Source of the DNA: Melampsora larici-populina 98AG31
Lineage: Eukaryota; Basidiomycota; Pucciniomycetes; Pucciniales; Melampsoraceae
Reading direction: 5' to 3'
Assembly (NCBI RefSeq): GCF_000204055.1
Contig: NW_006768769.1
Coordinates: 350,635-414,634 of the forward strand
DNA: 64,000 nt
The notes beneath the pieces were generated by a model. That model searched no databases. It was not told where the DNA came from and was given only the letters and a program-made list of their open reading frames with translations. Positions within the stretch are counted from its first letter, which is position 1, and every line of letters begins with the position of its first letter. The position numbers and the translations under genes were made by a program. Shown here piece by piece: positions 56,587-64,000 of this stretch.

Positions 56587-57818
56587 GTGATTGATGGATA
56601 GGTTGAGGATGAGAAGTGGTTGATGATGATGATGATGACTTTTCTGTTGGTCATCGATCACTTCTCATTCAAGAATACCACAGCGACAGCACCCCGGTCC
56701 CCGACTCCAGACATACCTGAGATCGGGTAGCAGCTGGGCATACCCGAAATCGGGTAGTAGTCGGACACCCTCCAAGATTCGGGTCATGAGAATGAAAGTC
56801 TGATATCATCCATTGTGATTTTTTACGCGACTCTCATTCTCGGCACACATAGAATCGTATCCTATCGTATCTCATCATTCTACCATAAGAGTCATGACAC
56901 ACAATAGTCGCCGCCGATATCATCACCCAACAGGGTCGAAGCCTGGAGAGCGTCCCGGGTCGACATACGTTCAAGAGAGATGGCTGATGATCAGCTGATG
57001 CCAAGCTTTCACAACTGCCCGAATCACAGCCTAATCGACAAGTTGAACGGGTCTTCCAATCGAATACAATAGTAACCTACGATGTCAAGTTCGAAGATCA
57101 GGAAAAGTTGAGGAGCATCGGTCATCGAGAAGGTGTTCCTGGCCTGAGTCTTGGCCATCGGAACACTCGGAAGACGCGGCACCTTCTCGGGTCGATGGCG
57201 GGAATGAGTCAAGTTGGAAGGCAAACACGGTTTGAAGTACATAGCTCGACCTGGTCACCATGAAATGGCAAAGCTCTGACCGAGACGGCGATGGTGGAAC
57301 CAGATTCACCCTATTGCCAATGTTCTGAAGCTTGCCATTCCACATGCCGGCCTCCCTTTGCGGGTGTTGGATTTTGATCATGACTGCCATTTCCCTTCGA
57401 ACAGACTACTCCAGCGCGATCGTCATTGGCTCTCCTAGCCTCTCTTCCTTCGCCTCTTTTACCTCGTCGATCGCTCAACGCCATTTGGCGATATATATCT
57501 CTTATAACTTGGCCGTTACCTACACCTCACCTCATTCTGTCCATCCTTCCAATATATCCTTACTACCATTTTCGACACTTCGATCACACTCGTCTAACTT
57601 TCCATAACAATTCAACACTAAGCTCTCCTTGACTAAATCTATTGCTTGTTGGAACGCGCGCTGGTAGCATACCTCGTACCCAAGCACAACCTATCTAATC
57701 AACTGATTCGTACGTTCATCTTGACTTGCTACTTTCTCGTGTCTATGTGAATCTTAACCTTTTGGCTTGTTTCATACATTTCTTTGACTCGGACCAAAGA
57801 TTCAGACCGGCTCTGACC
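56587..57818. other. Divergent promoter region between SLY1 and the ThrE-like gene
   Basis: It contains several ATCGGGTAG repeats (56720, 56745) separated by about 30 bp, which could be regulatory. A pyrimidine-rich tract leads into the plus-strand gene. No coding sequence is convincing. Frames on both strands around 57024-57600 are short and overlapping. Confidence 0.4.
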
Positions 57819-60800
57819 ATGTCAGCACCCAACCCAACGATCGCAGAACGTCGAAGGAGTTCAGTCAGATTCACTGACGAAGAGTCGGTACCGACTTTCA
57901 TTTCGATCCCACAAAACACATCGGAAGGCCGGTCTATTCGAGGGCGACCAGCTACCCCAGCTGCTAGCAAAGTGACTGAGGCGTACTTTGCGTCTTCGTC
58001 GGAAAGCTGCACGGCAAATGAGGATGATGATAATCAGTCAATCTATCACGAAAGTCAATGGACCGATGGAGAAGACCTTTCTCCACGCAGCCAGCCGCCA
58101 ACAGCTGGAATGGACCCTCGTCCAGCTTTTCTAACCACACCTTCCACAACCTCAGCTCACTCGAGCGCGGTGATTCCGATCCCACCTCAAGCACATGCCG
58201 CCACTCCTTCTTATCAACCCTATTCACCTAATCAACCCACGCACCATGCTCTTCCATCGGCGCTGTCTCCTCTTCAATCGCAATTTGCTCCTTATTCCAG
58301 TTCGTCACCGCACCGCACTAATTTCTCTCCTCAGGTTCAAAACTTTCAAAATGTTGTTGCTTCGCAACCATCTATCTCACCTTTCTTGCCCCACGCACCT
58401 TCTGTCGGCACACCCTATCAATCCGCATTCCACGCTCCTGCCTCAGCACAAGTTCAACCACTCTCTCCCACCAAAGGGAGATTCAATCAATCGGGTGCCC
58501 CACGCCATCGCTCAATTCACGATATCGTGCCTAGTCAGCTCAACTATCCCGATGCCACTTACCAAAGCGTTGTTCATCAACATCGAAATTCCGCTCCCCA
58601 TATCTATCCCACAGACTTTTCCGCGCTTCCTAAACCTGAATCGATGACGGTCAACCTAGAATGCCGGTGTCCAACTCCTGCTCCTCTGCTTCAATCACAG
58701 GCAACCAACGACACGTTCCACATGCGTCATCATGGGATGTATGACCCCTCTGAAGGACTCGAGGCTTTGCGAGAAGAGAGAAGAAGAGGTAGTGAAGATA
58801 CCTTGGTGGGTCGGGGTGATATTGAGGCGGCAAACTCATCGCCGACCAAAGGAAAGTTCCCAAGTATCGAAACCGCAGGAAACATCGCCGGTAGCGACCC
58901 ACAACATCGCACTTCTCAGCCACTCAAGCCTTCCCTGCGACGAAGTACGACTGAGGACATCGTCAACCACCAACCTGTGATGAACGCAGCCTGCATCGTT
59001 GACTCGCATGTTCATCGCCGTCGTGGTCAAAAAATCGGCCATCCCGAGGAAGACCCAGATCACAATACTGGTAATGAGAACGAACTCTCGAATCTCAAAG
59101 GTGGTGTACTCTCTCATCTGTTGGAGCTCTATGGTGCTGGTGGCCCAGTCGAACGATCTATCTCGGCTACCTCTGGTACAACCGCTGCCGAGAGTGTGGC
59201 AACCAGCCGCGTCAATTCAAATGACTCCCGAATCGTCCGCCGCAAAACAGCAGGCCGCCCTTCCTCTCGTCGTGGAGAAACACCTGAATTCGCCACTGAC
59301 ATCTTCTCTACCAACGGGGGTGGTGAAAAGCATGAGCGCTCAAAACATCAAGGCAGCCGTCGGCCCAGCCTTCACAGGCGCAAATCTCGCACTTCTGATG
59401 CTGGAGACAGCGATGGCGGTAGTGTTCGAAGCGCAAGATCTATTATGACTTTCCGCACTATAGTCGATCAGGTTCAAGATAGGATTCATAGTCGCAAGGC
59501 CAAAACTCGTCAACGCCGAGCCAGTATCACCATGCATGTTGCTGGTAAGTATCTCCTCAACATCTTGGTCATTGTTTGTACTGACGCTTATATACATCTC
59601 TGAATAGATATTCTGAAGCGACAAGACTTTATCCTCAAGCTTGCCAAAGCTTTGATGGCAACTGGGGCTCCTAGTCATCGATTAGAATCCCAATTGAGCG
59701 CCACTGCCCGTGTACTCGAGATCGATGCCCAGTTTGTCCACTTGCCCTCTATTGTCATTGCCACATTTGGAGACTGTGACACACGGACTTCCGAGACCCA
59801 CTTTGTAAGTTGCATATCCTCATATGAATTTCTCTCTGTAATGACTAATGAAATGAATGATCAATCACGCAGGTAAAAGCCGTAGGAGATATCGCCTTGG
59901 GCCAGTTACATCGCGTCCATGAGATTTACAAAAGTGTGGTGCACGATCAAACTGGAGTGGGTGAAGGTAGCGCTGCGCTACATCGGATCTTGAATGAAGA
60001 GCCGATCTATACGGTCTGGCAGAGAATGATCATCGCTGCTTTTTGTTGCGGGATCATTTCAATGTTGGGTTTTGCTGGAAGTTTTGTGGACGCTGTCAGT
60101 TCTCTCTGTGATTTTTAGGATTTAAAGCTTCAGTGACTGATATTCCATGATTGACTTGATCAGTGGGTTTCAGCTGCCTTTGGAAGCTTTCTGGCTTTCA
60201 TGCAATTGCGAGCGACCAAAAATCAAATGTATTCAAATATCTTTGAGATCTCCATTGCCACACTCGTCTCCTTTGTTGCTCGTGGACTTTCGACTACTCA
60301 ATTTTTTTGTTACGAGTCTCTATCTTCTGCTGGTGTCGTGTTAATCCTTCCGGGATATACGATCTGTAAGTTCATCTCCACCTAGAGACCTATTCAAGCA
60401 CATCGCATATACTCATTCTCTTCCTCTCAAAGTGTGCGGTTCATTGGAGTTGGCCTCCAAGAATTTGATCGCTGGCTCGGTGAGGATGGTTTACGCAGTG
60501 ATTTACTCGCTGTTTTTGGTGAGTGACATTTTCAATGATATCTATCTACATACATAGCCTTATTGATTTTGAAACTCTGTAGGGATTTGGAATTTCGATT
60601 GGATCGGATTTTTATTATCTCTTGGATCCAAATGCACGAAGGATTGCAGCAATGCATGCTACCTCCCAGTCGTACTCTCTCGTAGGATCCTTCAGTGGAT
60701 TGAACGGAACCTTACCCGTCATGGACGGGAAATTTACTCTCGCAAACAGTACTGCTGGAACCAATGATGCGCTTCTCAAGCAAGGCAATATTCAATGTTA

Positions 60801-61534
60801 TCGGAATCCTGAATGGGAATGGTGGAGACAGAGCATCAATCCATGGTGGATGTTCCTTCTCGTTCCGGCCTTCTCGTTCTTCTTGAGTTTGTGGAACCTA
60901 CAGCCCCTCAGAAGCAGGCAGATGCCAGTGATGGTGATCATCGCATGCGCTGGATGGGTCTGCAATTACTTTGCAAATCAATTTGTAAGTCCGATGACAT
61001 ATTCCTTACTTTTATAAGCTTTCTTCTACTGTGGCTTACATGGTCTTACTTGATAGATTTTCGATCGTTCCGATGTTGTTTCTTTCTTGGGAGCATTTGC
61101 GATTGGCTTAATGGGAAACATGTATTCTCGAGTCTTCAAGGGTACAGCATTTACGAGGTCAGTATCTTGTGTGAACGATTCGAGAGATTCTTTTAAGCTG
61201 ACATTTCTGATTTATCCTTTCAAAACATCAGTATGGTCACCGGTGTTCTTTTCTTGGTTCCATCAGGTATCGCAGCTGCTGGTGGTCTTGCCATGACTTA
61301 CCACTCCAATTCTGGGGACTCGTATAGTAATGGATTGGTGATTGGTAAGTAGATTGATCTATAATGATACGAACCACTATCCTACTTGTCTGACTTACTG
61401 ATATATCTTCTTGTTTTCAAATAGGTTTCCGAATGGTACAGGTTGCCATCGGTATCACAGTTGGATTATTCTTTTCTTCTTTCGTGGTCTATTCTTTTGG
61501 ACGTGGAAAGTCAAGTGCAGCGTTTACATTTTAA
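57819..61534 (+). CDS. ThrE/DUF1212-family membrane protein (Prm10-like)
   Basis: The first exon (57819-59544) encodes a long disordered Ser/Pro/Gln-rich N-terminus of about 570 residues, ending in a basic tract. Later exons begin at 59608 (DILKRQDFILKLAKALMATG), continue with GAPSHRLESQLSATARVL, then WQRMIIAAFCCGIISMLGF and a series of about ten membrane segments. The sequence ends SFGRGKSSAAFTF with TAA at 61532-61534. Two bundles are recognisable: the cytosolic-plus-5-TM DUF1212 half and a second ThrE-type half. Yeast Prm10 and Yjl108c and bacterial threonine/serine exporters share them. The substrate in fungi is unknown. At least six introns interrupt the C-terminal half. An upstream in-frame start at about 57744 is possible, but the MSAPNPT start is more typical. 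Confidence 0.82.
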
Positions 61535-62333
61535 TTTTTGATGGTGGGATGTGAAATGAAGAAAAGAGAAGATCATAAAGTTGACTAATGGGTTGCGATT
61601 AAATCACTTTTGAAATCTTGAATTGATTGGATTCTTTGTTCGTTTTCTTGTTCCGTATACTTGGTTGCTTTAATTTTCGTTCTTTGCTTTTCTCTCGTTT
61701 TTCTTTCATTCTTAATTCTCATTTTCACTTGGGTAATGGACATCTGTTGAATATCTTACTTCTTACTTAATGTATGGCATTTTGAATCTGTTCGCACTTA
61801 ATATAAACCATACTGGTGTCTTGAAGGCCTTACTCTTTGATTGGGAACAGTCAAATTATGACATACATTCGGGTCTACTTACACATGAAGCCCATTGAGA
61901 GAGTATTTGAAAGATTTGAGAGATTTTTTTAAAGAGGCAAACAGCTTTTTCGCAAAAAACAGGCTTGGTAAGGTTATTATCTCTTGGCAGCGTAGCCACT
62001 CGCGAACAAAGAAACGGTATTGCACAAAGTTTCATTGAGGTTTGGGTGTACATACATGTTCACAGGTGAGATACAAAGGGGACTGTACAATGATTACATA
62101 GATTCTGATAGCTCAATGGTGCATTACTCCTGAGGGAACCACGAGGCTCATTCATCTTTGATCGAGTATCAATGGGGAAGAAAACTGAAGTCTTGTAATG
62201 TAACAAGGAAGACAACTAAGGGTTGGAATACGGTTGGGTATCGTTTTGCGCGCTTCTTTTTTGGCCAGACCTTTATGATTGTCTGGGGAGGGTGTAACAC
62301 TGACATCCTTAATGCACTCGCATCAACTTAAGA
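61535..62333. other. Intergenic region
   Basis: This is the shared 3' flank of two convergent genes. T-rich DNA follows the ThrE-like stop, and no gene is recognised. Confidence 0.4.
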
Positions 62334-62873
62334 TTAGTTTGAAGAACTTTGAGTGGTTGTTGACTGTGATTCTTCGTGACCAGGAAGCGCCGGAGTAGAT
62401 TGGTCGTTTGGATTGCCATCAACAGGATTGTTGGTTTGACCAAGTGATGTATGGTTAGATTGAGATGAAGACATGATATCATCAGGGTTAATAATATCAT
62501 TTGAAGAAGTTTGAGTTCTTGTTGAAGAATCAGTATGATTCTTGAGCTGCAAACCTCTTTTCTGACCAATGCTATCCCACAGCTTAGATATTTCGTCAAG
62601 ACGTTCAGCAGTAGGAAAGCCCGGAGCAATCAAAAGGCTATGAATTCTTTGAATATCTTCGGTATCGTTTGAGTTTGACGTCTTTGTCAAAGATGGATTG
62701 GGATTAGGCCGAAATCCCCCGGTTCGACGCAATACTTCCCCAAGGCCAGCCGGTCTTTGGGTTTGTTCGGATGTACGGTGCGACGGAGTGGATTGATGCT
62801 CTACATTGCTTGTAACCGTGGTATGGTCCTGGGGTTGATCAAGCGGCTGATTGGTAGGTTGGGTTGAGGACAT
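62334..62873 (-). CDS. Hypothetical disordered protein, Ser/Thr/Gln/Asn-rich
   Basis: A single uninterrupted frame of 179 residues, starting MSSTQPTNQPLDQPQDHTT. The composition is dominated by polar residues. Two slightly more ordered stretches, GLGEVLRRTGGFRPNPNPSL and AERLDEISKLWDSIGQKRGL, could be short binding motifs or a helix. No signal peptide, membrane segment or domain is recognised. A run of TC-rich and TTG-rich bases upstream fits a fungal promoter. It could be a true small gene or a chance long frame; the length and the absence of an overlapping alternative favour a gene. Confidence 0.5.
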   Translation of the reverse strand: MSSTQPTNQPLDQPQDHTTVTSNVEHQSTPSHRTSEQTQRPAGLGEVLRRTGGFRPNPNPSLTKTSNSNDTEDIQRIHSLLIAPGFPTAERLDEISKLWDSIGQKRGLQLKNHTDSSTRTQTSSNDIINPDDIMSSSQSNHTSLGQTNNPVDGNPNDQSTPALPGHEESQSTTTQSSSN

Positions 62874-64000
62874 ATTGTTGTTGGGGTTGTTGATATAGGA
62901 TCGGCTTGTTTCTTTTTTGTATCTGAAAGAAATAAAAGTTATGGAAGCGGATTGGAAATTAACACGAGTTGGATGATGGAGTTATGTATGGTTGATAATG
63001 CTGGAAAATAGATTTGTTCTTATGAGGATAGAAGTTGAGATTGGGTGTGGAGTTATGGTTTGATGAGAACAGGATTTAAGCAATCAAAAAGTCCCTTGAA
63101 GGTGTAATCTGAAAACCATAGAACTGCTTGACGAAGCCTCAATCTCCTGCGTTATAATTTCCTTTCGCGTCTGATCATGACCACTCCCTCGTCACCTTTT
63201 GCTTTTGTATTCTTTTGTTATTTTTGAAGTCGGTTCCACAATCAACTAAATCCGGTCACTTCTGGTCACCCTTTCCCGTTAGCAACTGATCATAGAAAGT
63301 TGAATCCCGACACACCGTTCGGAAGTCCTGCTCAAACCAGCTCTTTTGTCTAAGGTATCGAAAGAGGTGTTTTAAGTTCAAGCCTTCAATTTGACTCGTT
63401 TCCTTTCCCGCACATGGACGAGAGCTATGAACCTGTTACCTGACCCAGACTACCTTTTCTTTTGAAACCGTAGGAGCCTTAGTGCCTACTTTAAAATGGC
63501 CACCAAGCGAATTTAAATATCCGGTCACGCAGCAGCAGCGGCTGACAAGTCAAAGTAGAGGACCAGAAATAGGTGATCATTCAAGATACAGTGACGGTCA
63601 GAAAGGTGACTGAGAGCTAGTGGGTGGAAATATCGCTGCTCTGGTTCAAACTTGAACAAAAACAGGCAAACTTCACTCAATTCCCTCCGAGATAGTTTCA
63701 TGCGATTTTCATGACTTCAAACTTCAAAGACGTGAAGTTCCAAGAGATCTTTTCTGCGAGGCAATTGAAGCAATATGCCTTTGAATCAACAACGCATTTC
63801 CGGATCAATATGTACTTCTTCTTCCTTCGCTTTGCAGGAATCGCCTGGAATCGCCCTCCTGGCTCCCGTTCTTCGCGCAATCACCCCAAGCGCGCCCTGG
63901 CACGGATCTTCAAAGCCCAAAACTTGCACTCTGCCGGATGCACATCGAACGGATTGGGAGATGGAACCTAATTGTGATTGTTCTTATGAGAAAGAGGTGT
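62874..64000. other. Right-end intergenic region
   Basis: No gene is supported. A plus-strand frame at 63711-63971 (86 codons, ending GLGDGT) has no motif. A minus-strand frame overlaps it, so neither is listed as a gene. The window ends inside this region. Confidence 0.35.

Noticed and set aside
58195..59448. Additional long frames inside the first exon of the ThrE-like gene
   Set aside because: They are shadows of the Ser/Pro-rich coding exon in other frames.

Overview
The window reads as nuclear DNA of a filamentous basidiomycete, most likely a rust fungus (Pucciniales; a Melampsora-like genome is my inference). The genes carry many short GT-AG introns. Ordinary fungal genes (an SLC49-type MFS transporter, mitochondrial malate dehydrogenase, SLY1, an O-fucosyltransferase-like protein and a ThrE/DUF1212 protein) sit beside small cysteine-bearing secreted proteins and a dense nest of transposons, above all tyrosine-recombinase (DIRS/Ngaro-like) retroelements and Mutator-like (MULE) elements.

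Layout. 1-3.8 kb: AT-rich DNA with two TIR elements, each carrying a second TIR element. 3.8-6.2 kb: MFS transporter (+). 6.7-9.6 kb: multi-pass membrane protein (-). 10.0-13.3 kb and 20.4-23.9 kb: two near-identical copies of a segment with a secreted 8-cysteine protein gene and mitochondrial MDH. They differ by a 573-bp MULE-type insertion in an intron of the first copy, and that copy runs into a 100-N gap. 13.4-20.4 kb: a DIRS/Ngaro-like retroelement (-) with Gag, RT-RNase H and tyrosine recombinase (YR); a probable solo LTR cuts its YR. 24.8-27.2 kb: a decayed MULE with an OTU-like C-terminal segment, split by an exactly 1000-bp hAT-like element. 28.9-40.4 kb: a second, decayed DIRS-like element (-). 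Its YR is cut by another copy of the same LTR, which itself holds a 2.8-kb MULE, and again by a 1.1-kb palindromic element. 40.5-42.2 kb: two MITE-like elements. 44.5-50.7 kb: an inverted duplication with paralogous secreted-protein genes at its ends (one intact, one broken by an 8-bp tandem duplication) around a multi-TM protein gene. 51.8-62.9 kb: the quieter part, with O-fucosyltransferase-like protein (-), SLY1 (-), ThrE/DUF1212 protein (+) and a disordered hypothetical protein (-).

For several nested insertions, conceptually removing the element plus one target-site copy rejoins an interrupted reading frame. This gives boundaries and a relative order of insertion from the sequence alone. 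Three otherwise good genes each need one or two single-base corrections, so base-level assembly error must be weighed against pseudogenisation. Exon borders were placed by eye from splice signals and reading-frame continuity. Family names come from recognised motifs, not database searches.
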